A stretch of 64,000 bases of DNA from Symbiodinium natans (Eukaryota > Sar > Dinophyceae > Suessiales > Symbiodiniaceae): contig CAJNDS010002304.1 in the NCBI GenBank assembly GCA_905221605.1, positions 250,001-314,000 on the forward strand, given 5' to 3'. Under the pieces are notes generated by a model. That model was given only the letters and a program-made list of their open reading frames with translations. It did no database searches and was not told the origin of the DNA. Made by a program: the position numbers and the translations under genes. Shown piece by piece: positions 34,817 to 45,800 of the stretch (its first letter is position 1; each line of letters starts with the position of its first letter).

Positions 34817-35050
34817 AAAGGGAGGGAGGGAGGGGGTGGAGGGGAGGGAGGGGGGGGAGGGGGGGAGGGAGGGAGGGGGTGGAGGGGAGGGAGGGGGGGG
34901 AGGGGGGAGGGGGTGGGGTGGAGGGGAGGGGAGGGAAGGGGAGGGAGGGGGTGGAGGGGAGGGAGGGTGGAGGAGGAGGGGGGCCCTAAACCCTAAACCC
35001 TAAAACCCTAAACCCTGGGAGGGGGGGGGGGGGTGGGGGGGGGGGGGGGG
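34817..35050. repeat. G-rich GGGAGGG tract, CCCTAAA repeats and poly-G
   Basis: 34817-34982 is almost pure GGGAGGG/GGGGTGGAGG, with dozens of G-runs of three or more, strong G-quadruplex potential on the plus strand. It is followed by about four CCCTAAA copies (34984-35015) and a 30-bp G-run that ends at the left arm of the giant palindrome. Confidence 0.92.
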
Positions 35051-36432
35051 TGTGCAGCTTAAATAGGGTTTATTTGGAAGCTGGCACTCGTGTTCACAAG
35101 AGGAAAAAAGGCCCCAAAACGTATACTTATTTACAAGAGCCAACTTCCAAATAGACCCTATTTTAGGTCCTAGGGGGGGTCCCAGGCCTGAATTAAATAT
35201 GAAGGCCCCGATTTAAATATGAATATTTAATTCTGGAGCTTCATATTTAAATTATTTAATTCGGGCCCGGGAATTAAATAATTTAAATAATTTAAATAAT
35301 TTAAATCCTGGAGGGGGGGGGGGCGGGCCTCCTCCCGCAGGAGGAATTAAATAATTTAAATATGAAGGCCCCGAATTAAATATTAATATTTAATTCGGGG
35401 CCTTCATATTTAAATTATTTAATTCCTCCTGCGGGAGGAGGCCCGGCCCCCCCCCCTCCAGGATTTAAAGTATTTAAATTATTTAAATTATTTAAATTAT
35501 TTAAATTATTTAATTCCCGGGCCCGATTTAAATAATTTAAATATGAAGGCCACGATTTAAATTTGAATATTTAATTCGGGAGCTTCATATTTAAATTATT
35601 TAAATCGGGCCCGGGAATTAAATAATTTAAATAATTTAAATAATTTAAATATTTTAAATCCTGGAGGGGGGGGGGGCCGGGCCTCCTCCCGCAGGAGGAA
35701 TTAAATAATTTAAATATGAAGGCCCCGAATTAAATATTAATATTTAATTCGGGGCCTTCATATTTAAATTATTTAATTCCTCCTGCGGGAGGAAGCCCGG
35801 CCCCCCCCCTCCAGGATTTAAATTATTTAAATTATTTAAATTATTTAATTCCCGGGCCCGATTTACATAATTTAAATATGAAGCTCCCGAATTAAATATT
35901 CATATTTAAATCGTGGCCTTCATATTTAAATTATTTAAATCGGGCCCGGGAATTAAATAATTTTAATAATTTAAATAATTTAAATAATTTAAATCCTGGA
36001 GGGGGCCTCCCGCAGGAAGAATTAAACAATTTAAATATGAAGGCTCCGAATTAAATATTAATATTTAATTCGGGGCCTTCATATTTAAATTATTTAATTC
36101 CTCCTGCGGGAGGAGGCCCGCCCCCCCCCCCCCTCCAGGATTTAAATTATTTAAATTATTTAAATTATTTAAATTATTTAAATTATTTAAATTATTTAAA
36201 TTATTTAATTCCCGGGCCCGAATTAAATAATTTAAATATGAAGCTCCAGAATTAAATATTCATATTTAAATCGGGGCATTCATATTTAATTCAGGCCTGG
36301 GACCCCCCCTAGGACCTAAAATAGGGTCTATTTGGAAGTTGGCTCTTGTAAATAAGTATACGTTTTGGGGCCTTTTTTCCTCTTGTGAACACGAGTGCCA
36401 GCTTCCAAATAAACCCTATTTAAGCTGCACAC
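35050..36432. repeat. Giant 1.38-kb near-perfect palindrome
   Basis: The outer ~155 bp of the left arm (from GTGTGCAGCTTAAATAGGG) match the reverse complement of the right arm (ending CCCTATTTAAGCTGCACAC) almost base for base. Pairing continues inward to a centre between 35738 and 35739 (TAAATATT|AATATTTA). The interior is built from ATTTAAATA 9-bp repeats with GC-rich caps (CCTCCTGCGGGAGG, GAATTCGGGGCC-like, CCCGGGCCCG). Smaller palindromes with the same core sit at about 35384 and 36059. The sequence could fold as one hairpin with arms of about 690 bp. No ORF lies inside. It could be a foldback/MITE-like element or an amplified palindrome. Confidence 0.93.
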
Positions 36433-36584
36433 GGGGGGGGGGGTGGGGGCCCCCCACACTAAACAGGGTGCAACATTACAGGTTGTTCCGCATGACCACG
36501 CATTTGGGGGACCCGTTCTACGAGACAATGCTCGAGCGCATTTGTAGCTTTCGTGACTAATACTTTTGTTGCCCATTTACAATC

Positions 36585-37759
36585 ATGGGGGCTTCCTCGG
36601 ACGACAGCCTCAACCTGTTTCCGAAGTCTTCAGGCCCACCGGGCCCCATCAGTTCGTCGGTGGAGATGTACATTCGTCGACGAGTGGCCCAGGAGGTTAG
36701 CCGTGCTTTGACTCCTCCGGAAGCGCTTCCGGCCTGGGCCCGCCCTGATGAAGGAAGACATGGATCTCCTCCTCCTCTTCGCCGCACTCCGGCCCTTCCT
36801 TGTGCGTCAGAACGTTCAGGTGTTATGGTGCCTCGCGCGCCCCGCCAACTTCTCCTTTTCTGACGTTGATGGAAGGCTATGGACCGTCTGCTAATATGAT
36901 TCAGGTGCATGATGAAGCAATGGCCAACCGTGTCATTGAAAGATTGGCCCTCCCTCGCATGAGGGACAGCAGGTCCCGGAGCCCGGTGTTGCGGTCGTGC
37001 CCGCCTCTCCCCCGACGTCGTCCAGCAGTGAGAGATGAGCCGAGCACGTCAATTCAGCTTGTTGTGTCGAATGCCAGTGCTGATTCTTACGTGCTCCGGT
37101 GAGCCACATGTTGTCAGTGATTCTAAGCCCTTGTCAGCTACGCCTATGCAGGTCGACAGCAAGTTGGAGTACGGCATGGCTTCACATGTCTCGCACACTG
37201 TTCGCAAAGTGGACGAGGCCAAAAAGGGCTTCCTTACCCGCAATTGGAAAACATGCAAAAATGACAAAGAGGTCAGCGCATGGATTGAAGGGCTCACGTT
37301 GAGCAAAGCCAACCGCGCCAAGTTGGCAACTTGGACAGCACGTGTCCAAAAATGGCACTCAGATTCCAGAAGGACCAGAGATTCCTCCTCCATCAGACGA
37401 GTGGATTTGCATCAAGCCCAGCGCCGGATCGGAACTGTGGGTCAAATTCATGGATACATCGAGGTTGAATGATCGCTTGGTGGCCCCTCTGGGGCCTGTT
37501 TGTGTTATTCTGCTATACATGCGATTTGCTGCACTACACGTCGGATCCATGAAAGTTTTCGTTTTCTTGGCTTTCCGTTTTGAAACCTTTTTGATTTCAT
37601 GCAGGGGCGTGCAGCACCTTTGGCATACTGCACGCAACGAAGCTATTGCCAGAGGTGGGAAGGGGTCAAGGACGCTTGACCCTGTACCTGCAAAAAGCTG
37701 GGCCGCTGAGCCAGCAAGATTAGAAAAAGTTTTCCTCGCAAGGCAGTTTCATGTTTTCA
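36585..37759 (+). CDS. Small multi-exon gene of unknown function
   Basis: Predicted exons: about 36585-36808 (MGASSDDSLNLFPKSSGPPG...VEMYIRRRVAQEVSRAL, then a Pro/Arg-rich stretch); about 36904-37098 (VHDEAMANRVIERLALPRM, an SRSRSPVLR segment, ending NASADSYVLR), bounded by a TGATTCAG acceptor and a GTGAGC donor; about 37152-37360 (VDSKLEYGMASHVSHTVRK, then FLTRNWKTCKNDKEVSAWIE) after a CTATGCAG acceptor; then PPPSDEWICIKPSAGSELWV in another frame; and about 37605-37759 (VQHLWHTARNEAIA to KVFLARQFHVF) with a GTGAGT donor. Good splice sites, frame agreement and composition support a real gene. I do not recognise the family. The frame change near 37350 is unexplained. It begins 150 bp right of the giant palindrome. 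Confidence 0.5.
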
Positions 37760-37916
37760 GGTGAGTCAGCCTGCTCATGCTTTGATGTTGCAATGTATCA
37801 GAGTGAGCATGGTCATGAGGGCATATGCACTGGACAACCATGCAAACTAATTAGCGACTCCATGTCGCCCTCCACAACCAGAAGGCAGGACAGGGACAAG
37901 ACTCTCAAGTTGTATG

Positions 37917-38100
37917 GATCTAGGGATCTAGGGTTTTAGATTTGTAGGGTTTGAGGGTTGTAGGGTTTAGAGTTTTTGGGTTTAGGGATTTTGGGTTTTA
38001 GAGTCTTAGGGTTGTAGGGTTTAGGGTTGTAGGGTTTAGGGTTTTTGGTATCTAGGTTGTAGCGTTCAGGTGTGAGGGGTTTCGAGGGTTAGTTGAGGGT
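37917..38100. repeat. Degenerate TTTAGGG array
   Basis: About 20 imperfect copies (TTGTAGGG, TTTTGGG, TTTAGAG) grading into CT repeat at 38119. Confidence 0.85.
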
Positions 38101-38118
38101 TGAGTTTTGTTGTTGTTT

Positions 38119-38157
38119 ATTTCTCTTTCTCTCGCTCTCTCTCTCTCTCTCTCTCTT

Positions 38158-38233
<76 letters not shown>

Positions 38234-38285
38234 ACGCTCTCTCTCTCTCTCTCTCCCACTCTCCCTCCCTCTCTCGCACTTTCTC
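38119..38285. repeat. (CT)n microsatellite
   Basis: About 165 bp of CT dinucleotide with occasional CGCT/CACT interruptions. Ser/Leu-rich frames across it are artefacts. Confidence 0.96.
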
Positions 38286-38554
38286 TGAGGGGGACGGGGA
38301 GGGGGGATGGGGGAAGTTGGGTTAGTTTAGAGTGGGCTTTCCGAGTGCTTTGGGTTCAGGGTTTCGGGTTGGGTTGAGGGTTTCCCTCTTCCAATCAATC
38401 ACGGGGAACGGCAAGACGCAGCATCTTCCTTCCCCAGGGGTCCCCAGGGTCCAGCGTCAAAACCTGGTTGCTGCACGCAGTGCCATGGGAGAATGCAGGA
38501 GCACATAATACGCATAGGCTTTTACTAGGTATGGAAGTGCCCAAACTGAACCCT

Positions 38555-39165
38555 AAGCTCTAAACCCTAAACCCTAAACCCTAAACCCTAAACCCTAAAC
38601 TCTAAACCCTAAACCCGAATTTACACCCTAAACCCTACATACCAAAAGAGGACCCACGATGTGCTACTTGCTGGTGTTCCGTGCGGCACACAGATTGTTG
38701 TCTTGCATGGGCTCAATGAGTTCTCAACCCTAAACCCTGAACCCTAAACCCTAAACCCTAAACCCTAAACCCTAAACCCTAAACCGCCAGTCCCTTGATT
38801 AGTACATTTTTTGTGTACTTTAGTTCTTCAGACTTGTGAGCTTGATGTGCTCCAGTGATACCTCAGGCGCGAACAATGCGTCGCTGCAGCAGCCTGAGCC
38901 AAGCATGCAGATGCTGCGAGTTTAGTCCTGCAATGCGGACACAGGGTTTGTTGAGCTTTCGGGGTTCTAACCCTAAACCTTAAACCCTAAACCCTAAACC
39001 CTTCAACTCTTCAACCCTTCGACGCTTCAGACCCTTCAGCCCTTCAAGCCCTTCGAACCTTCAAACCCTGCAGCCTCAAAACCCTGAGACCCTAAACCCT
39101 AAACCCTAAACCCTAAACCCTAGACCCTAAACCCTAGACCCCTAAAACCCTCAACCCTAAAACCC
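38555..39165. repeat. CCCTAAA-orientation interstitial arrays
   Basis: Blocks at about 38555-38640, 38728-38790, 38968-39002 and 39088-39165, perfect or nearly so, separated by unique or CTTCAACCC-type degenerate sequence (39000-39070). Confidence 0.95.
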
Positions 39166-39258
39166 TCTCGGTGTTTTTTGAGGCTTCCGCTTCTGCCAGC
39201 GTCAAGGTAAAGTCATGTGAACCTTCAGTCGGCTGTCAGGGCTCGAGTTGATTGCTTG

Positions 39259-39460
39259 TTTAGGGTTTAGGGTTTAGGGTTTAGGGTTTAGGGTTTAGGG
39301 TTTAGGGTTTAGGGTTTAGGGTTTAGGGTTTAGGGTTTAGGGTTTAGGGTTTAGCGTTTAGCGTTTAGGGTTTCTGTTTTTTGGGTTTAGGGTTGTTTGT
39401 GGGGTTTAGGGTTTGGGGTTTAGGGTTTAGGGTTGGGGTTAAGGGTTAAGGGTTTTGGGT
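39259..39460. repeat. TTTAGGG-orientation interstitial array
   Basis: About 16 perfect copies (39259-39355) followed by variants (TTTAGCG, TTGGGG, TTAAGGG). Opposite in orientation to the blocks immediately left. Confidence 0.96.
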
Positions 39461-39649
39461 TGGGTCGTAGAGCTTTAGCACAAGATCTCCATCTGGGTAG
39501 TTCTCGAAATGAGGGTCCCTTGTGCGGGGTCCTTGTTATAAGCTGCGTTACTATGTAGGGGACCCCCAAATAGTACCCTAATGCAGAGAACTGACTCCCC
39601 ACCCTACCTGTGCACGCAATGTTCTTGCTGAAGTGGTGCTCCCCCCCAG

Positions 39650-39700
39650 TTTAGGGTTTAGGGTTTAAGGTTTAGGGTTTAGGGTTTAGGGTTTAGGGCC
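39650..39700. repeat. Short TTTAGGG array
   Basis: Six to seven copies with one TTTAAGG variant, following a C8 run. Confidence 0.9.
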
Positions 39701-40186
39701 CAACCCATCCTGCCTGTCACCCTGTCCGTGCCCCCACGACCTTTGAACACTCTCGTGGCGTCATTCCATTTGAGCGCGCAAGGTTTCGGAGTTGCCAGGC
39801 AGCGTGGAGGTGGTAATCTTACCCATCACCAAAGGGCTGCAGCCAATTTGCCAGGAGTGCAACGTAGCTCAGCGTGTCCACCAGTACAAGGGTAGGACCC
39901 CAGCCTACGGCCCCCCTTAGCCACAGTCGGACCATGTCTGTCTTAGGTTCAACATAAAAAGACATGTTATGATAGGTCATGTCTAAGCTTGTCACGTAGC
40001 ATCTTTCGGTGGCGGTTGAAGTAGGGTCCGCTTTCTGGTTGTGGTATAAGGGGTTTTAATTGTGGTGGTATGAGGGTTCTGGTTGTGCGAGGGATTATTG
40101 CCCCTCCTCTCGTGTGTGCAACACACGACGCTCCTCTTGAATTTCAACTCTTGTGCACATTTTTGAAACAGAGCCTTTTGCAAGCC

Positions 40187-41924
40187 ATGGCAGCAAGATT
40201 CCTGCGCTGGCGAAATATCTTTTGTTGCATGGCCATTGCGACGGTGCTGGCGACATCTGTGCACTTCAGGTATGCCGGCGCAGGCATCCGGGAGCTTCTG
40301 GTGACGAACGTGACGAGCCACATCGAATTTGTGAGGCCCCGCAGGGTCGCTGTGATCATCCCCTTTCGTGATCGCGAGGCGCACCTGGCTGCGTTTAAGA
40401 CACATTGGCACCAATTTTCGGCGGAGGCGAAGCACATCAGCTGGGTTGTCGTCGTGGCCGAGCAGTTCGAGTCTGAGCCTTGGAATCGTGGTTTCAGCTT
40501 CAACGCTGGCCTCGTCGCTGTAGTGACCAACTTCTCAAACAATATCTCAGCCTACCAGAACCTCGCCGACGAGCGGTCCGGTTTTGACTGTATTGTGAGT
40601 CACGACATTGATTACGTCCCGGATCCTGGCGTGGACTACGCATCTTGTGAGGTTCCTACGCAGCTGAGCTCGGAGATCGATCGTTACAGGTGGATGTCGC
40701 CTTCGATCAACAACACTGGGGGCGTCATCAGCATGAAACTGAAGCACTGGCGTAAGATCAACGGGTTTTCAAACAACTTCCGGGGATGGGGTGGAGAGGA
40801 CGATGAGCTGTTTCATCGCATAAGGCTGTCGGAGCTCCTGCAGCTTGGCTTCTCATCAGCGCTCGGAAATATCGGTGGTGCAATTACTTCTTTGTTCTTA
40901 GCAAAAGGAGTTTAGGAAGACAGGTTCCAACAAAAGTCCTAAACAGGTATCTTAGCTCTTTACAAGTATATGCGGTGTGGGGGGGGGGGGGGGGTGTGCG
41001 GTTTCGGGGGCTACAGGCTTTTAGGTTAGTTCCGAGTTCAAGTTGCGGACACTGGGAACGCTTTGGGAAAGCAGACGGCGGACTCAACGCGAGAACTTTG
41101 ATCCAGAGGCTTGCCGACAGGTGGCGACAGAAAACAAGAGGGTCTAGGGCTTTCGAGCTTAGGGGCTGTCGTTCGATTCAAGGGACCACTATAAGGGACC
41201 TTGGGGTCATTTGGGGCGACTTAGGTATATGGGGACTAGGCGACTAAGGTACATAGAGGGGGTTATACAGGGGAATACGTTTGAGGGTCTCTTCAGGGGT
41301 CCTTCCTTCTGTCCCTCAAGTAGGCGTGCCCGAGGCTCCTCTCGTTGGCAGGCTCTTTTTTTTTTGTCTCCAAAGATGTCCGGTTTAGGGTTTAGAGTTT
41401 AGGGTTTAGGGTTTAGGGTTTAGGTATGGAGACTGCCACCCCCATTGCGAAGATGTGGCGATCAGCAAGTTGGAGCCCCATAAGCGGTTCAGAGTCGGCA
41501 TGTCCATCAAGAAGCCTCCGCCTGGGCATGGGAGGTTTCGCGGCCAGCACCTTCACAGCGCAAACCACACGAGGCGGATCGTTGACTTCCGGAACTACCT
41601 TCGGAACCGCGATCTGGTCATCGAGACTGAAACTTGGCAGCCCAGTGGTAGCCTTTTTCCCTTTTTTTGGTTCAAGGTTCCCTTTTAAAGTAGCAAAAAA
41701 CCCCAAAAAGGGTGCCCTTATGGTAATATGGCTACTGGGCTACTGAGGAAAATGGGCAGCGCTGGGACAAGGAAGGCCTCAACAGCATCCCACCGTTCCA
41801 CATCGTGGAGGCTCAGGCGGACCAGGACGGGAAGAACGTCAGGTACATCCGTCTGAGGCTTCGGCGGGGCCGGCAGCTTGCCGTTCGCGACGTGCCAGTT
41901 GCTATATTTCCCCTTTGGAAGTAG
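40187..41924 (+). CDS. Beta-1,4-galactosyltransferase-like enzyme (GT7 family)
   Basis: Exon 1 from the ATG at 40187 (an in-frame upstream Met at 40070 is less likely) begins with a short basic segment and a helix at residues about 11-27, a type II Golgi anchor. Then come VAVIIPFRDREAHLAAF (54-70), RGFSFNAG (101-108), the metal-binding HDIDYVP (139-145), GGVISMKLKHWRKINGF (178-194) and GWGGEDDE (200-207). All are hallmark GT7 motifs for UDP-sugar binding and transfer onto GlcNAc-type acceptors. Exon 1 frame runs on to a stop at 40915, but the coding end is probably near 40850. Exon 2 (about 41450-41640) encodes PPPGHGRFRGQHLHSANHTR. Exon 3 (41748-41924, after an AG) encodes ENGQRWDKEGLNSIPPFHIV and ends VAIFPLWK; WDKEGLNS matches the family C terminus. 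The exon 2 donor is uncertain. It likely acts in Golgi glycan synthesis. Confidence 0.85.
41384..41425. repeat. TTTAGGG array in the galactosyltransferase intron
   Basis: About five copies ending about 25 bp before the start of coding exon 2. Confidence 0.93.
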
Positions 41925-41959
41925 TTTTCATTTTTGCTTTGATAAAACCCAAGAGGATA

Positions 41960-42035
41960 CCCTAAACCCCAAACCCTAAACCCTAAACCCCAAACCCCAA
42001 ACCCTAAACCCTAAACCCTAAACCCTAAACCCCAA
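41960..42035. repeat. CCCTAAA array
   Basis: About ten CCCTAAA/CCCCAAA copies just downstream of the galactosyltransferase stop codon. Confidence 0.95.
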
Positions 42036-42249
42036 TGCTATTTTTATTAAGGTTCTAAAATGGGAGTGTAGGTTGCAATCCCACCGGGGTTCTGCGGCAA
42101 CGGCAGCAACGGCAGCACGGGTGTCCCGCAGCACTGGGTGCTGCACAGCTTGGGCTCCAATAGCCAGTTCGAACATTTTCCCTGGGATCTTCGATCCCTT
42201 CGTGCGCGAGTGGCGCGACTCGCAACTGCAGATTCGGATTGGCATGAGT

Positions 42250-42349
42250 NNNNNNNNNNNNNNNNNNNNNNNNNNNNNNNNNNNNNNNNNNNNNNNNNNN
42301 NNNNNNNNNNNNNNNNNNNNNNNNNNNNNNNNNNNNNNNNNNNNNNNNN
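42250..42349. other. Assembly gap (100 N)
   Basis: Exactly 100 N, a conventional scaffold-gap length, so the true distance is unknown. Flanked right by a TA/CA microsatellite (42350-42380). Confidence 0.99.
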
Positions 42350-42399
42350 ATACATACACACACATATATATATATATATGTGCCATGGACCTTTAGGTA

Positions 42400-42560
42400 T
42401 AATGTGATGACTTGCTTTGGGTTTTACTTCAACAGTACTAACAGTTATCAAATGAGTACTTGCGTTTTATATTATGCATATTGCTACTAGAAAGTAGGTG
42501 ACATTTTATGGCTTTTGGGCTCATGGTCTAGGGTTGTGCATTCAACGGTTATACAAGGAT
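42400..42560. other. Short unassigned spacer
   Basis: Non-repetitive sequence between the gap-side microsatellite and the first units of the large direct-repeat array. No feature seen. Confidence 0.4.
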
Positions 42561-42779
42561 TGTGCGAACAGTCCAGGGTTTATCACCCCTTCCTGTTGTC
42601 GAGGAGAAAAGGGGTCGGATAACAGGAGAAGATCAAGGAACCATGGAACTGTGTTACATTCAGTCACTATTCACTTTACACCCTCTCCTCTCTTCCCTTT
42701 CTTAGAAGAAAAGGAAAGTGGAAGGAATCATCAAAGAAAAAGTCCGTCTCACTACCTTCATCCACCGTCTCCTCTTTTT

Positions 42780-42781
42780 TT

Positions 42782-42855
<74 letters not shown>
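42780..42855. repeat. (CT)n microsatellite
   Basis: About 75 bp of CT repeat at the left edge of the large array. A matching CT tract at about 50220-50305 closes its right edge. Confidence 0.95.
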
Positions 42856-42857
<2 letters not shown>

Positions 42858-45800
42858 TACCGAGGAGAATAATGGCTACATATAAAGCACACATGTCAAT
42901 CTCAACCCATTCGTCCTCCCTCTTCTGGCTGCTCTCTCACTTGTAGCTTTTGTCTCTTCTTGTTTTGCTTATGGAGGAGAGAATGCATAACACTAGATGA
43001 GCGAAGCGCATGGACGGGAAGAGCGAGAAGCAAGTAGTTGTTTGTTGCATAGGGGAGGCCCACTCTCCCCTAGAGCAGGGACGAGTTCCCCCCTGTTCCC
43101 TTCCTTTGCCTTCTTTAGTCCCTCCTCTGCGCTCCAACTGTTCTGTTCCGTCTTTTACGGAGAAAGAAGGGGTAAAGAAGAAGGACGAAGACGGTTCCCC
43201 TGTCCAATTGTGCATGTTCATTTTATCTACAGGAGTTAGCAAGAGTGTTTAAGCAAGCTAGATAAAGAGAACAACAAGAACAAGGACGAGGAAACCACGG
43301 GCAGAATGTACAAGGAAAAACACGAGGAATGAAATCCCATCGCAAAGACAAGTGCCCACACTCAGTCTCACTGCATTCATCCTCTAATCCTCTCTTCTTT
43401 CCCTTCTGTGGTTCTCTTCTTGTCCTCCTTCTTCTCTCTGCTCTCTCCCTTCTAGCTTGTGTCTCTTCTTGATTTTCTTGTGCGAGAGAGAATGCATAAC
43501 ACTAGATGAGCGAAGCACATGGACGGGAAGCGGAGAGAGAAGCAAGTAGTTTTTTGTTGCATAAGGAGGCCCACTCTCCCCCTAGGGCAGAGATGAGTTC
43601 CCCTGTTCCCTTCCTCTTGCCTTCTTTAATCTCTCCCCTGCGTTCCAAGTTTTCCGTTCCTTCGTTTACGGAGACAGAAAGTTGTATATACAAGGACGAA
43701 GACGGTTCCCCTGTCCAGCATGTAGTCTGATCTTCCCATTCAGCGAGAAAGGAACAGACAACAGGGGAAAGCACAAGGAACAAGAGAGTTTAAGCAAGCT
43801 AGATAACAACAAGGAAAAGAAAGAGGCAGCCACGAGCAGAATGTACAAGAAAAACACGAGGAAGGAATAAGTGGTGCTCTTCTTGCAGAATGGAGATTTA
43901 AGAACACAAGCCAATCTCAGTACATTGATCCTCCCTCTTCTCTCTGCTCTCTCCCTTCTAGCTTTTGTCTCTTCTTGTTTTGCTTGTGGAGGAGAGAATG
44001 CATAACGCTAGATGAGCGAAGCACATGGGTGGGAAGAGATAGAGAGGGCAAGTACTTGTTTGTTGCATAAGGGACCTAATTTTCCCCTAGAGCAGGGATG
44101 AGTTCCCGTGTTCCCTTCCTTTTGCGTTCTTTGATCCCTCCCCTGCGTTCCAACTTTTCTGTTCATTCTTCTAGGGAGAAAAAAGGAAGTAAACCAAAGG
44201 ACGAAGACGGTTCCCTGTCCTCTTGCGCTTTTTCTTTTGAACTTACTTACCCATTCAACGAGATAAGAACAGACAACAAGAGGAAAACAACATACATGCG
44301 ACAAACATTTTTTCAGGAGAAGGGAGTCGGATAACAGGTGAAGAACAAGGAAGACATCCATCCTCTCCTCTGCTCTCTTATCTTGCTCTCTTATCTCTCT
44401 TCTCTGGCTCTGTTCTTGCCGGAAAGAAAGATGAATGTCCAAGAACCCAAGATCATCTCGTTACCTTCGTCCTCGCTCTCCTCTCTTCTCGCTTTTTCTC
44501 TGCTCTGTGTTTTTCTTATGGAGGAGAGAATAGTAAACAGTCTCGCGAAGTCGGATTTGGGGCTGCGCGCGGGGATCTCCCCCACAAACCCCTCGAAAGA
44601 ACGAAAGAAAGCGGGCAGCTGTTCGTTGCAAGGCTCCCCCTAGAGACCTAGTGCAGGCCTGAGTTCCCTGGGCTCGTCTTCCCCTAGAGCGCAGTTGAGT
44701 TCCCTTATTCCTCAGTTTTGCCTTCATCCCTCCCCTGCGTTCCAAATTTTCTAAGCAGAACGCACAAGAAAACACGAGGAAGGAATAACAAATGACAAAG
44801 ATAAGTGCCCACACCCAGTCTCACTGCATTCATCCTCTAATCCTTTCTTCTTTCTCTTCTGTGGTTCTCTTCTTGCAGAATGAAGATTTAAGAACACAAA
44901 CCAATCTCACTACATTCATCCTCCCTCTTCCCTCTGCTCTCTCCCTTCTAGCTTTTGTCTTTTCTTGTTTGTCTTGTGGAAGAGAGAATGCATAACACTA
45001 GATGAGCGAAGCACATGGACGGGAAGAGAAAGAAGCAAGTACTTGTTTGTTCTGAGTTCCTCTGTTCCCTTCCTTTGCGTTCTTTAATCCTTCCCCTGCG
45101 TTCCAACTTTTCTGTTCCTTCTTTCAAGGAGAAAGAAAAGGGTAAATACGCTTGTCTCTTCTTGTTTTGCTTATGGAGGAGAGAATGCATAACACTAGAT
45201 GAGCGAAGCACCTGGACGGGAAGAAAGAGAAGCAAGTACTTGTTTGTTGCGTAAGGCCCACTCTCCCCCTAGGGCAGGGATGAGTTCCCCTGTTCCCTTC
45301 CTTTTGCCTTCTTTAATCTCTCCCTTGCATTCCAACTTTTCCGTTCTTCGTTTAAGGAAAAAAAGAAGGTATATACAAGGACGAAGACGGTTCCCCTGGT
45401 TCTTTTGATCTTCCCATTCAGCGAGAAAGGAACAGACGATAAGAGGAAAACAACAAACCTTTGACTAACCTGCGGTTCTTTCAGGAGAAGAAGGAGTCGG
45501 ATAACAGGAGAAGAACAAGGAAGAAGTAAACATGAAAATATGTCACTCTTCTATTTACACACTCTCCTCATCTCTCCGCTCTTCCCTTTCTTGCCTGTTG
45601 GAGAAGAAAATGAGGAAGAAAATAAACCAAAAAAAAGCAAGGGGGAGGCACCCTGATTCATTCTCACTGCCTTCATCCATCCTCTCCTCTGCTCTCTTAT
45701 CTTGCTCTCTTATCTCTTCTCGGGCTCTGTTCTTGCCGGAAAGCAAGATGAATGTCCAAGAACCCAAGATCATCTCGTTACCTTCGTCCTCGCTCTCATC

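Larger units (their letters stand above)
38286..40186. other. Intergenic region dominated by telomere-like repeats
   Basis: Unique spacers of about 80-400 bp separate the arrays listed separately. No coding, tRNA or rRNA feature was seen. The last ~20 bp before the galactosyltransferase ATG (TTTTGAAACAG, then AGCC) could be a trans-splice acceptor, by inference. Confidence 0.5.

Noticed and set aside
37917-39700. True chromosome end
   Set aside because: Arrays are short, in alternating orientation and flanked by genes on both sides, so they are interstitial.
42018-42450. Frames running across the N gap
   Set aside because: The gap length is conventional and unknown, so continuity of any frame through it is meaningless.
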